Below, piece after piece: positions 1-8,026 of a stretch of 64,000 nt of DNA. Source of the DNA: Mariniphaga anaerophila (GTDB lineage Bacteria; Bacteroidota; Bacteroidia; Bacteroidales; Prolixibacteraceae); the NCBI RefSeq assembly GCF_900129025.1, contig NZ_FQUM01000001.1, positions 248,001-312,000 on the forward strand, given 5' to 3'. Below the pieces are notes generated by a model, which did not search any database, was not told the DNA's origin, and was given only the letters and a program-made list of their open reading frames with translations. The position numbers were made by a program, and so were the translations under genes. Positions within the stretch are counted from its first letter, which is position 1. Every line of letters starts with the position of its first letter.

Positions 1-349
1 GCTCGCAGGTAACTATAAAAGGTTGTCCTTTTCTGTTTATAAAACTTTGCGCCAGCGCCTGGTATTTGTACGCGCTGGTGCGCTCTGCCCCGGCTCCGCT
101 GTTTTTTCGGGTAACGGCATACCGATGCATGTGCGGATCTTCTCCGGTGAGCAACACGGTTAATTCAATTCCGTATTTATGGGCAATTTTGTATAGAATA
201 CTGACAGGAATATCAATTTTTCCCGATTCAAACTCTAAATAATCTTCTGTTGATATGCCGCAGGTTTGGGCGGCATCGGCAGCATCAATATCCAAAACTT
301 CCCGAAGCCCTCTCAACCTTTTGGCGGTTTGTTTGATTTGTTCTTCCAT
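1..349 (-). CDS. XRE-family regulator with start of a cupin-like domain (partial)
   Basis: Reading the minus strand from ATG at 349 gives an open frame that runs off the left edge, so only about 116 N-terminal residues are present. Residues 8-65 look like an XRE helix-turn-helix (AKRLRGLREVLDI ... CGISTEDYLEFESGK ... KIAHKYGIELTVLLTGE). The part after residue 70 (HMHRYAVTRKNSG, then YKYQALAQSF) resembles the linker into the small-molecule-binding cupin domain of XRE-cupin regulators. In Bacteroidota such genes often sit beside an AMP-forming acyl-CoA ligase, but that side is outside the window. The ligand is unknown. The call is firm for the HTH and inferred for the cupin half. Confidence 0.75.
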   Translation of the reverse strand, partial: MEEQIKQTAKRLRGLREVLDIDAADAAQTCGISTEDYLEFESGKIDIPVSILYKIAHKYGIELTVLLTGEDPHMHRYAVTRKNSGAGAERTSAYKYQALAQSFINRKGQPFIVTCE

Positions 350-685
350 AGTATTATTGGTTTTTGAGCAAAAAAATACGAATAATCCTGGAAAAAGAGA
401 GTCTGTACAAGAAAATAGCCGAAGAAAAAACACGGTATTAAAATAAAGGTAATGTTCTGGTTGCAAATAACCTGTGTGTAAAAAAGAAGACTATTCAATA
501 TGAATTTATTTTTGAAACGCGTATTTGAGAAGGCAAGCGCGGCCCTATTTTTTTCAGTTACTTGCTCTCTCAGATAAATAAATAAAGGGCGCTTTCGGGG
601 TAGATTAATTGCGAAAATATGACTTTGCTTACTCCCTTTTCATCTTCTGTTTTGTAACTTTGGCGGCAAATTAAATTCCCGTAAA
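350..685. other. Intergenic region between divergent regulator and peptidase genes
   Basis: 336 bases between two divergent starts. No convincing coding frame is seen; the only short open frames (about 60 codons, both strands) have no recognisable domain. The right end carries a -7-like promoter element for the peptidase gene (655-662). Nothing else recognisable. Confidence 0.5.
655..662 (+). promoter_or_regulatory. -7 promoter element of the M49-like peptidase gene
   Basis: TAACTTTG matches the Bacteroidota -7 consensus TAnnTTTG and lies 24 bases upstream of the ATG at 686. No TTTG is present at the ideal 19-base distance, so the -33 part is weak. Confidence 0.45.
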
Positions 686-2326
686 ATGAAACAGCTTGTA
701 TTCCTGATCCTGATTTCAGCCGTTGTGTGGAGCTGCAAATCAACTACAAAAAAAAGTGAAACGATGACGAAGAAAACAGAAATTCAACAGAAAGTGGAAG
801 AATTTGCCACATTCAAACTTACAACCGATTTAAGTGTCCTGTCGGAAAAAGAAAAGCAAATGATTCCGTTGTTACTGGACGCTGCTAAAATTATGGACGA
901 CATATACTGGACGCAGGCTTACGGAGACAAAAACGAACTGTTCACTGAAAATATTGATGAATACACAGAACAGTTTCTGAAAATAAACTACGGTCCGTGG
1001 GAACGACTAAACAACAACGAACCTTTTATTGAAGGAGTTGGGCCGAAACCGGCGGGTGCAAATTTTTACCCGGCAGATATGACCAAAGCAGAATTTGAAG
1101 CCTGGGATGAACCCACAAAAACCAGTCTTTACACTTTAATTAAAAGGGATGCCAACGGAGGTTTGATTTCTGTGCCGTACCACGAAGCCTGGAAACAACA
1201 GCTCACCCAAGCGGCTGACTTAATTCAAAAAGCGGCTGAGCTGGCGGAAGATCCGGGACTGAAAAATTACCTCGAAAAAAGAGCCGATGCATTGCTCACC
1301 GACGATTATTACGAAAGTGATGTAGCCTGGATGGAAATGAAAAATAACACCATCGAATTTATTGTTGGGCCAATTGAAAACTACGAAGATCAGTTGTTCG
1401 GGTACAAAACTGCGCACGAATCATTCATTCTGATAAAGGATAAAGAATGGAGCCAGAAACTGGAAAAATACGCCTCTTTGTTGCCCGGACTTCAAAAAGA
1501 ATTACCGTGCCCCGCGCCTTACAAAGACGAAACACCGGGGATGGATTCTGACATGAATGTTTACGATGCTGTTTATTATGCTGGCGACACCAATGCGGGA
1601 AGCAAAACCATCGCAATTAACCTGCCCAACGACGAAAAAGTTCGTGAAGACAAGGGCAGCCGCAAGTTGCAGCTCAAAAATTCAATGCAGGCAAAATTCG
1701 ATAAAATTGTAATTCCCATTTCAAATTTGTTAATTGCTGAAAGCCAGCGGAAACACGTGAAATTTGATGCGTTTTTTGAAAACACAATGTTTCACGAAGT
1801 GTCACACGGACTGGGACTGGGAAATACCGTAGACAAAAGTGCAACGGTTAGAGAAGCGTTGAAAGATGCTTACACATCGGTAGAAGAGAGCAAAGCAGAT
1901 ATTCTGGGCCTCTGGTGTGTTTACCGGTTAAACGAAATGGGAGAGCTGGGCGATAAAGATATGATGGACAATTTTGTGACGTTCATGGCCGGAATTTTTC
2001 GTTCGGTTCGGTTCGGAGCAGCCAGTGCCCACGGGAAAGCCAACATGATGCGTTTTTACTACTTTCAGGAAAAAGGGGCATTTGAACGGGATGCAGAAAC
2101 CGGCACTTACCATGTTGATTTTGAGAAAATGAAAGAAGCAATATTCAGCCTTTCGGAATTAATTTTAAAAATGCAGGGCGACGGCGATTACGAAGCAGCA
2201 AAAAAGATGATTGAAGAAAAAGGATTCATCCGCCCCGAACTGCAAAAAGACCTCGACAGAATTGGTGAAGCCGGAATTCCGCGTGACATTGTTTTTGAAC
2301 AAGGCGCTGAAGTACTGGGGCTTTAA
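686..2326 (+). CDS. M49-like zinc dipeptidyl-peptidase, lipoprotein
   Basis: 546 residues. The N-terminus is a lipoprotein signal peptide (hydrophobic stretch then WSC at about residue 17), so the mature protein is probably anchored to a membrane facing the periplasm or surface. HEVSH at 370-374 and EESKAD at 400-405 are the zinc-binding pair expected for the M49 (dipeptidyl-peptidase III) fold, with Glu371 as general base and a Glu in the second motif as zinc ligand. Classical DPP III has a six-residue HExxGH; this subfamily has the ordinary five-residue HExxH. The conserved region downstream (SVRFGAASAHGKANMMRFYY) is typical of these Bacteroidota proteins, often labelled Zn-dependent hydrolase. 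It probably trims oligopeptides; substrate unknown. It is monocistronic. Confidence 0.82.
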   Translation: MKQLVFLILISAVVWSCKSTTKKSETMTKKTEIQQKVEEFATFKLTTDLSVLSEKEKQMIPLLLDAAKIMDDIYWTQAYGDKNELFTENIDEYTEQFLKINYGPWERLNNNEPFIEGVGPKPAGANFYPADMTKAEFEAWDEPTKTSLYTLIKRDANGGLISVPYHEAWKQQLTQAADLIQKAAELAEDPGLKNYLEKRADALLTDDYYESDVAWMEMKNNTIEFIVGPIENYEDQLFGYKTAHESFILIKDKEWSQKLEKYASLLPGLQKELPCPAPYKDETPGMDSDMNVYDAVYYAGDTNAGSKTIAINLPNDEKVREDKGSRKLQLKNSMQAKFDKIVIPISNLLIAESQRKHVKFDAFFENTMFHEVSHGLGLGNTVDKSATVREALKDAYTSVEESKADILGLWCVYRLNEMGELGDKDMMDNFVTFMAGIFRSVRFGAASAHGKANMMRFYYFQEKGAFERDAETGTYHVDFEKMKEAIFSLSELILKMQGDGDYEAAKKMIEEKGFIRPELQKDLDRIGEAGIPRDIVFEQGAEVLGL

Positions 2327-2367
2327 CAGTTTAACTTTTTGTTAACAAGAAATATTTTTCGTTTTTT

Positions 2368-2375
2368 TACATTTG
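2368..2375 (+). promoter_or_regulatory. -7-like element at the start of the metal cluster
   Basis: TACATTTG fits TAnnTTTG but ends only 4 bases before the GTG start codon at 2380. If used, transcription would begin at or just inside the start codon, giving a leaderless message or a start further downstream. Weak -33. Confidence 0.3.
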
Positions 2376-2379
2376 TGGT

Positions 2380-2868
2380 GTGAAGCTAATTCGGAACATA
2401 TCGGTTTTCTTTTTCTGTGCCATATTTTTGGTGTCGGCAACCGGAATCGTTGTTTTCCATTCTCATTGCAGTTGCACCGGAAACGACCAGGTCTCCATAT
2501 ATGTGAGCCCGGAGACGTGTGAAGAAAATTTTCACCGGCATCACACGCACAATGAGGGTGGGGAAGAGGAACTCTGTTCTGCTGAAAAGTGTCACGAGTG
2601 TTCCGAACATACCCACAGTTGTGGGTGCGATGCGCCCGAGGTTCAGTTTTTTAAAATTGACAATCAGATTGCTACCGAAAAAGTAAGGATTGAGAATATT
2701 CAGGTGGTTCAACTTTTTATGTACGACTGGATAACTTTACTTCCGTTCTTTTCTTATGAGTGCACAACTGTTAGTCAGATAAATTACGCCGAACCACCAC
2801 CGCTAAAAACCACATCGTTAGATTTTCTTATTTACATCCAACAACTTAAAATTCCTGAAATAGCTTAA
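2380..2868 (+). CDS. His/Cys-rich exported protein, HYC_CC_PP-like
   Basis: 162 residues starting with GTG. Residues 1-22 form a signal peptide or membrane anchor. The body is extraordinarily rich in metal-type ligands: HSHCSC at 27-32, a HRHHTH run near 52-57, CHECSEHTHSCGC at 71-83, and a late EPPP at 138-141. This matches the pattern of the small Bacteroidota proteins named HYC_CC_PP, which occur next to metal-linked TonB receptors. Here it directly precedes such a receptor (45 bases) and a periplasmic HMA protein, so a role in binding copper or another soft metal at the envelope is inferred. An ATG start is lacking; GTG gives the best signal peptide. Ligand and exact role are not shown by sequence. 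Confidence 0.7.
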   Translation: MKLIRNISVFFFCAIFLVSATGIVVFHSHCSCTGNDQVSIYVSPETCEENFHRHHTHNEGGEEELCSAEKCHECSEHTHSCGCDAPEVQFFKIDNQIATEKVRIENIQVVQLFMYDWITLLPFFSYECTTVSQINYAEPPPLKTTSLDFLIYIQQLKIPEIA

Positions 2869-2913
2869 GATTTTTGTTAGCCCTTTTTCGCTTTACATTT
2901 TAAAATCTTAAGC

Positions 2914-5133
2914 ATGAAAATTTTAGGAATTGTATTACTAATGTCCCTTCCTTTTGTTACGTTCTCCCAGGTTCTGGAAGGGACTGTTTACGGAAATGAA
3001 GACGGAGAGAAACAACCTCTGCCGGGTGTAAATATATACTGGCAGGGAACAAACAGGGGAGTTGCCTCTGTGGGAGATGGCAGCTTCAAAATAAAAAAAG
3101 GCCCCCGGGATCACATGCTGGTATTCAGTTTTGTTGGTTACGAACACCAGGAAATACATGTGCATGACCTCGACCCCGTTGAGGTAATTCTGGAGCCGAA
3201 TATTGAACTGGGCGAAGTAAAAGTAGTACACAAAAACCGAGGTACGTACTTGTCGGCAATCGATCCCATTCAAACAGAACGGATAAACGGAGCAGAACTT
3301 CATAAGGCTGCCTGTTGTAATCTGGCCGAAAGTTTTGAAACCAATCCGTCGGTTGACGTGAGTTACAGCGACGCTGTGACCGGTGCAAAACAAATCAGGC
3401 TGCTGGGGCTGGAAGGAACCTATTCGCTTTTGCAGATTGAAAATATGCCCAATTTGCGCGGACTGGCTACCAACTTCGGGTTAACATATGTGCCGGGCCC
3501 CTGGATGGAATCTATTCAGATTTCAAAAGGTGCAGCATCGGTACTGAACGGTTACGAATCCATCGCCGGACAGATTAATGCCGAATATAAAAAACCGGAT
3601 GCCGATGAAAAGCTTTTTCTGAATACCTTTTTTGGTGCAAGCGGAAGGCTGGAATTTAACGGAAACGGAAACATTCGGGTGTACAAAGACGTGCTTTCAA
3701 CCGGTATTTTTGTGCACGCCAGCGACCAATCGAAAAAGAATGACGAAAGCGGAAATGGGTTTCTGGATGAACCTTTGTCCCGCCAGATTCAGGTTATGAA
3801 TCGCTGGAAATACAATAACCACAAAGGCTACATGGCGCAGGCCGGATTTAACGTTTTAACGGAAGACCGGCTTGGCGGACAAACTGCTTTTGAACGCGGG
3901 ATGGAACCTTTGATAACAAACCCTTACGGAATTAATATCGAAAATGACAGGTTAGAAGGGTTCTTTAAAACAGGTTACGTCTGGCCGAATCAACGCACCG
4001 CTTTGGCCTGGATGTCGAATTTCTCCAGGCACGAAACCCGTTCTTTTTACGGGTTGAATCATTACGATGCAGATGAGACCCGTTTTTACGCCAATGCAGT
4101 GCTTACACGGGATTTAGATAAATCAGGTGCACATTCGTTAAATGCCGGTGTCAGTTTTATTTACGACAGTTTTAACGAGAGCTTGTATGACAATAAAATG
4201 GAGCATAAAGAACAGGTTCCCGGAGTATTTGCAGAATACACGCTGAAACCCAGCGATCATTTTACGTTTATGACAGGCATTCGGGCCGATTTTCACAACC
4301 TGTTTGGCACTTTTGTGACGCCCCGTATGCACCTGCGCTACATGATAAATGACCACGTAACCATCAGGGCGAATGCAGGACGTGGATACCGGACTGCCAA
4401 TGTTATTTCCGAAAATAATTATTTGCTGGCCAGTTCCCGCGAGTTAAAGTGGATCGAAAATGTTTTTCAGGAAAAAGCATGGAATTACGGTCTTGCATTG
4501 GTTCAGAAATACACGCTTTGGGAGCGGGAGCTTCAGCTAAACGCCGAGTATTTCAGAACTGATTTTCAAACACAGTTGGTGGTCGATCGTGAAACTTCCG
4601 CATCAAATATCATTTTGGCTCCGTTAGACGGAAAATCCTATTCAAACAGCCTGCAATTTGATGTGCGCTATGAGCCCGTTGAGCGCTTGGATATTTTGGT
4701 GGCATACCGGCACAACGACGTGAAACAAACCATCGCCGGCCGGTTGATGGAGAAACCGTTAATCAGCCGTTACAAAGGACTTATTAATTTGAATTACACC
4801 ACAAACCTAAAAAAGTGGATGTTTGATTACACCGTTCAGTTTAACGGAGGTGGACGCATAGCCAGGTATCCTACAGAAAACCTGAGTATTGCTAGTGCTT
4901 CGGATGACGATGAATTTTCGCCGTACACCGTTATGAATGCACAGGTAACCAAATATTTCCGTTACTGGAACATTTATCTGGGAGCGGAAAACTTTACCGA
5001 TTTCAAACAAAAGAATCCTGTGGCAGGAGCCGACGATCCGTTCGGCCCCCGGTTTGATGCGACAAATGTCTGGGGACCTATAAAAGGACGCCGGGTGTAT
5101 CTGGGATTACGTTTTTCTTTAAATCATCAATAA
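2914..5133 (+). CDS. TonB-dependent outer-membrane receptor, probable metal-chelate uptake
   Basis: 739 residues. Signal peptide 1-19; a carboxypeptidase-regulatory-like beta-sandwich at about 20-95 (LEGTVYGNEDG ... GVASVGDGSFKI); a plug domain at about 110-225 with a Cys-Cys pair at 134-135 (KAACCNLAESFE) and VDVSYSDAVTGAKQIRLLGL; then a 22-strand type barrel ending in RVYLGLRFSLNHQ. The plug signature with a double Cys is characteristic of Bacteroidota receptors encoded with HMA-domain proteins and predicted to take up copper or related metals (family knowledge; substrate inferred). It is the middle gene of a three-gene set: the His/Cys-rich protein lies 45 bases upstream and the HMA protein 26 bases downstream. 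The tonB-exbBD genes that could energise it are convergent just beyond. Confidence 0.9.
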   Translation: MKILGIVLLMSLPFVTFSQVLEGTVYGNEDGEKQPLPGVNIYWQGTNRGVASVGDGSFKIKKGPRDHMLVFSFVGYEHQEIHVHDLDPVEVILEPNIELGEVKVVHKNRGTYLSAIDPIQTERINGAELHKAACCNLAESFETNPSVDVSYSDAVTGAKQIRLLGLEGTYSLLQIENMPNLRGLATNFGLTYVPGPWMESIQISKGAASVLNGYESIAGQINAEYKKPDADEKLFLNTFFGASGRLEFNGNGNIRVYKDVLSTGIFVHASDQSKKNDESGNGFLDEPLSRQIQVMNRWKYNNHKGYMAQAGFNVLTEDRLGGQTAFERGMEPLITNPYGINIENDRLEGFFKTGYVWPNQRTALAWMSNFSRHETRSFYGLNHYDADETRFYANAVLTRDLDKSGAHSLNAGVSFIYDSFNESLYDNKMEHKEQVPGVFAEYTLKPSDHFTFMTGIRADFHNLFGTFVTPRMHLRYMINDHVTIRANAGRGYRTANVISENNYLLASSRELKWIENVFQEKAWNYGLALVQKYTLWERELQLNAEYFRTDFQTQLVVDRETSASNIILAPLDGKSYSNSLQFDVRYEPVERLDILVAYRHNDVKQTIAGRLMEKPLISRYKGLINLNYTTNLKKWMFDYTVQFNGGGRIARYPTENLSIASASDDDEFSPYTVMNAQVTKYFRYWNIYLGAENFTDFKQKNPVAGADDPFGPRFDATNVWGPIKGRRVYLGLRFSLNHQ

Positions 5134-5159
5134 AAATATAAACCAATAAATAATTAAAA

Positions 5160-5528
5160 ATGAAAAAGTTAGGACTCGTTTTTCTCGTTTTGATCCTGGC
5201 GGGATCTTTCTCTGAAACAGCGGCCCAGAAAAAGGGGAGGGCAGTGGTCTGTTTCCAAAGCGATATGGATTGCACAAATTGCGAACAAACGCTTTACGAA
5301 TACCTCAAATTTGAAAAAGGGGTAAAAGATTTAAAAGTAGACCACGCATCAAATACTATTTTTATTGAGTATGCTGAAAAGAAAAACGACGATAAGTCAA
5401 TTGCTCAGGCAATAGAGAAAAAAGGCTACAAAGCGCAGAAAATAACCAAAAAGGAATATGATGAATTGGTTGAACACTCAAAAGAACATGGCCATGAGCA
5501 CGGCCATGAAGTTCATCGCGAGCGATGA
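5160..5528 (+). CDS. Periplasmic heavy-metal-associated (HMA) protein with His-rich tail
   Basis: 122 residues. Signal peptide 1-22, then a ferredoxin-like HMA domain at about 27-95. The metal site is MDCTNC at 36-41, the MxCxxC motif that binds Cu(I) or Zn/Cd/Hg in this family. The last 20 residues (HSKEHGHEHGHEVHRER) add a second possible metal-binding segment. It probably carries metal in the periplasm for the receptor just upstream. Its TGA stop at 5526-5528 directly abuts the stop codon of the convergent tonB gene (5529), so the two transcripts must run into each other or end inside coding sequence. Confidence 0.85.
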   Translation: MKKLGLVFLVLILAGSFSETAAQKKGRAVVCFQSDMDCTNCEQTLYEYLKFEKGVKDLKVDHASNTIFIEYAEKKNDDKSIAQAIEKKGYKAQKITKKEYDELVEHSKEHGHEHGHEVHRER

Positions 5529-6560
5529 TTAATTCAATCTAAAACGATAAGAAATAGTCCCCTGCTGAAAAGCGGGGGCACTTTCTGCCACATTAAACTT
5601 AGCTTTCAAAGCGGCCTGGCGTGCTTCATTCCAAAAGCGCTGATCCATAATTGTTGTTCCTCTCGACCCCGGTTCCGCTGCTGTTACATTTCCGTTTTTA
5701 TCTACCGTTACTTTTACTACAACAACACCTTCATCATTTCCCGGATATACAGGCTTTGGCAACGAACGCGCTGAACGTCCGGCCAAACTATACGAAATGC
5801 CTGAGCCCTGATTCCCAGATCCGCTTCCGCCCGGCCCATATGTTCCGGCGTTTGGATCTCCCGTTGGCACTCCCTGATTTCCTCCGGGGAATGTTGCTCC
5901 CTGACTCTGACTTGCTCCGGTTCCTTGTCCTTCTGTTCCGCTGTTTCCGCCGCCGAAGGCACCCTGTGCGCGGGAATTAATTTCAGCTATTCGCCTTTGT
6001 TCTTCTTCATGCTTTTGCCTTTCCAGCTCTGCCTGACGCTGACGTTCCAGTTCGGCTTGCTTCTGCCTTTCCAATTCAACCTGGCGCTGGCGCTCTATTT
6101 CTGCCTTCCGTTGTCTTTCTGCTTCGGCTTCTTTCTGTTGTGCCAATTGTTGTTCTCTGCGGCGTTGTTCTTCCAGTTTTCGCTGACGTTCAGCCTCCTC
6201 CTGGCGTTTCTTTTCCGCTGCATCAATTGCGGCAGTTTCCTCGTAATCCTGTGTCATTGCCACTTCTTCAGCTGGTTTTGGCTGAGCAGCCGGAGGTGTT
6301 GCAGCTGGTACAGGCGGTGGTGGAGTTGCCGGTTCCGGCTCGCTGCGAGTTGGTGGGGGAGGATCGGGCTGCCGGCGTTGCGGACTGGGCTCAACATCTC
6401 CCAATCCCTGATTGCTGGTTCCAAAATTCACCAAAATGCCCTCTTCACCGGGCAATGGCAGTGGTGTGAAAAAACCCATAAAAATCAGTAACAACAGCAC
6501 GATAATATGAAATACTGCTGTTCCTATAATTCCTTTCTTATGTTGTTCGAAATAAGTCAT
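5529..6560 (-). CDS. tonB: Energy transducer TonB
   Basis: 343 residues. A cytoplasmic tip, one transmembrane helix at about 11-31, a Pro-rich stretch (PSPQRRQPDPPPPTRSEPEP), then about 90 residues of Glu/Arg/Gln/Lys-rich repeats at about 105-195 that would form a long coiled coil spanning the periplasm, a Gly-rich hinge, and a C-terminal TonB domain from about 270 (RSLPKPVYPGNDEGVVVVKV). It transfers proton-motive force from ExbB/ExbD to outer-membrane receptors. It is the last gene of exbB-exbD-tonB; its start codon immediately follows the exbD stop. The long coiled coil resembles TolA more than enterobacterial TonB, so a TolA-like role is the alternative. Confidence 0.85.
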   Translation of the reverse strand: MTYFEQHKKGIIGTAVFHIIVLLLLIFMGFFTPLPLPGEEGILVNFGTSNQGLGDVEPSPQRRQPDPPPPTRSEPEPATPPPPVPAATPPAAQPKPAEEVAMTQDYEETAAIDAAEKKRQEEAERQRKLEEQRRREQQLAQQKEAEAERQRKAEIERQRQVELERQKQAELERQRQAELERQKHEEEQRRIAEINSRAQGAFGGGNSGTEGQGTGASQSQGATFPGGNQGVPTGDPNAGTYGPGGSGSGNQGSGISYSLAGRSARSLPKPVYPGNDEGVVVVKVTVDKNGNVTAAEPGSRGTTIMDQRFWNEARQAALKAKFNVAESAPAFQQGTISYRFRLN

Positions 6561-6971
6561 TTAATTTTCAGGTGAAGTCGCCGCAATCATTTTGTATTTG
6601 TTCTTTCGGGCAATGTTCATAATTTTCACCACTTCGTCCCACGGAACTGACTTTTCAGCATGAAGAGAAATAAAAATATCGTCGTTGCCAACGCCGTAAC
6701 GGTTTTTTAAAAAAGGTTCTATTTCTCTGAATTCAACGCGGCGCAAACGTCCGTCATCGTTGATGTAATACTTTAAGTCTTTTGTAATTGAAATGGTTGT
6801 AATGGGTTTTGCTGCAGTCTGGTTGTTGCTTTGCGGAAGCAGCAACTTTAGTGCATTAGGCGCCACCAGTGTAGAAGTAACCATGAAGAATATCAGCAAA
6901 AGAAATACGATATCTGTCATGGACGACATACTAAAGGCAGCATTTACTTTATTTCTGCGTTTTAAAGCCAT
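6561..6971 (-). CDS. exbD: ExbD/TolR biopolymer transport protein
   Basis: 136 residues: a short cytoplasmic N-terminus (MALKRRNKVNAAFSMSSMTD), one membrane helix at about 19-40 preceded by the conserved Asp (SSMTDIVFLLLIFFMV) that carries protons in ExbD/TolR, and a small periplasmic domain. It works with ExbB to drive TonB. Nine bases separate it from exbB and none from tonB, so the three genes are one transcript. Confidence 0.9.
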   Translation of the reverse strand: MALKRRNKVNAAFSMSSMTDIVFLLLIFFMVTSTLVAPNALKLLLPQSNNQTAAKPITTISITKDLKYYINDDGRLRRVEFREIEPFLKNRYGVGNDDIFISLHAEKSVPWDEVVKIMNIARKNKYKMIAATSPEN

Positions 6972-6980
6972 TTTAAACGA

Positions 6981-7679
6981 TTATACAGGTTCATTCAGTA
7001 AATCCATAAATTCTGTAGTGGTAGCCTCCATTTTAAATACCACCTTTTCAACATTGGTTACCAGAATGTTGTATGCGAAATAGGCAATAATACCAACAAT
7101 AAGTCCGGCAACAGTTGTAACCATTGCCTGATAAATACCTGTAGACAAAAGAGTTACATCAATATTGTTTCCAGCATTGGCCATATCATAAAATGCCTGA
7201 ATCATACCCATTACTGTTCCAAGGAACCCGAGCATGGGAGCACCTCCAGCCACCGAAGCCAGAACCGGAAGCCCTTTTTCAAGCTTGGAAATCTCCAGAT
7301 TACCCACGTTTTCAATAGCAGTACTTACGTCAGTAAGAGGCCTGCCAATGCGGCTGATGCCTTTTTCGAGCATTCTGGAAGCAGGATTCGGATTATTACG
7401 ACAAAGCATTACTGCATCGTCAATTTTTCCATTGGTAATGTAAACCTTTATTTTTTCGAGCAATCCAGCATCAAATTTTCCTGCCTTTTTAACGGCAAAA
7501 AACCTGTCGAAAAAGATGTAAACTGCGATAATCGAAAGCGCAATAATCGGAATCATAATCCAGCCACCTTTAAAAGCCAGATCGATAAATTTTGTTGAGA
7601 TTCCTTCAGGTTCTGTGGCCAACGTATCCAGTTCTGTTGCTAAATCGGCCTGAATCATTAAAAGTTTAAACATGGACAA
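6981..7679 (-). CDS. exbB: MotA/TolQ/ExbB proton channel protein
   Basis: 232 residues with three membrane helices (about 34-55, 130-155, 170-195) and the family core GGAPMLGFLGTVMGMIQAF followed by GIYQAMVTTVAGLIVGIIAYF. It forms the pentameric channel around ExbD. It is the first gene of the exbB-exbD-tonB operon. No sharp promoter motif is visible in the AT-rich region upstream. Confidence 0.9.
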   Translation of the reverse strand: MSMFKLLMIQADLATELDTLATEPEGISTKFIDLAFKGGWIMIPIIALSIIAVYIFFDRFFAVKKAGKFDAGLLEKIKVYITNGKIDDAVMLCRNNPNPASRMLEKGISRIGRPLTDVSTAIENVGNLEISKLEKGLPVLASVAGGAPMLGFLGTVMGMIQAFYDMANAGNNIDVTLLSTGIYQAMVTTVAGLIVGIIAYFAYNILVTNVEKVVFKMEATTTEFMDLLNEPV

Positions 7680-8026
7680 TTGTATTATTATAGATTTTCA
7701 ATTCAAAAAACGAAATCAAACTCGGTTTATTATAAGCTGCTAAAATAAGTATAATTTTAAAACTCTTTTGGACTGGAATAAACTGTTCAGATACAAGTTA
7801 TGAACATTAACCTTTTAATTGCATTCCTTGCTGAAAAAACATGGTTAAATATTCTTTGAGAGAAAAACTTTGACGTTGTTATAAATTGGACAAAACCTGA
7901 ATTATAGCTAAAAGCCGCGTAAACACTCATATATTTCACAAATATGATTTTGTCTTATAATTGATATTATGTTAAATAAAATATATATTGAAAAAGGGAT
8001 GTAAAAAACACCCCTTTATTTGCTAT
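7680..8026. other. Intergenic region upstream of exbB
   Basis: 347 AT-rich bases between the TPR lipoprotein 3' end and exbB; both genes lie on the minus strand. It contains the terminator hairpin at 7991-8018 on its right edge. No coding frame or RNA gene was recognised; it presumably holds the exbB promoter. Confidence 0.5.
7991..8018 (-). terminator. Rho-independent terminator of the TPR lipoprotein gene
   Basis: On the minus strand AAAGGGgTGT pairs with ACAtCCCTTT around a TTTTT loop and is followed by a T-rich run, directly after the stop codon at 8027. Confidence 0.7.

Noticed and set aside
5925-6491. A 188-codon plus-strand frame opposite tonB
   Set aside because: It is the antisense of the Glu/Gln/Arg-rich repeat of TonB and consists of low-complexity Phe/Leu/Cys runs.
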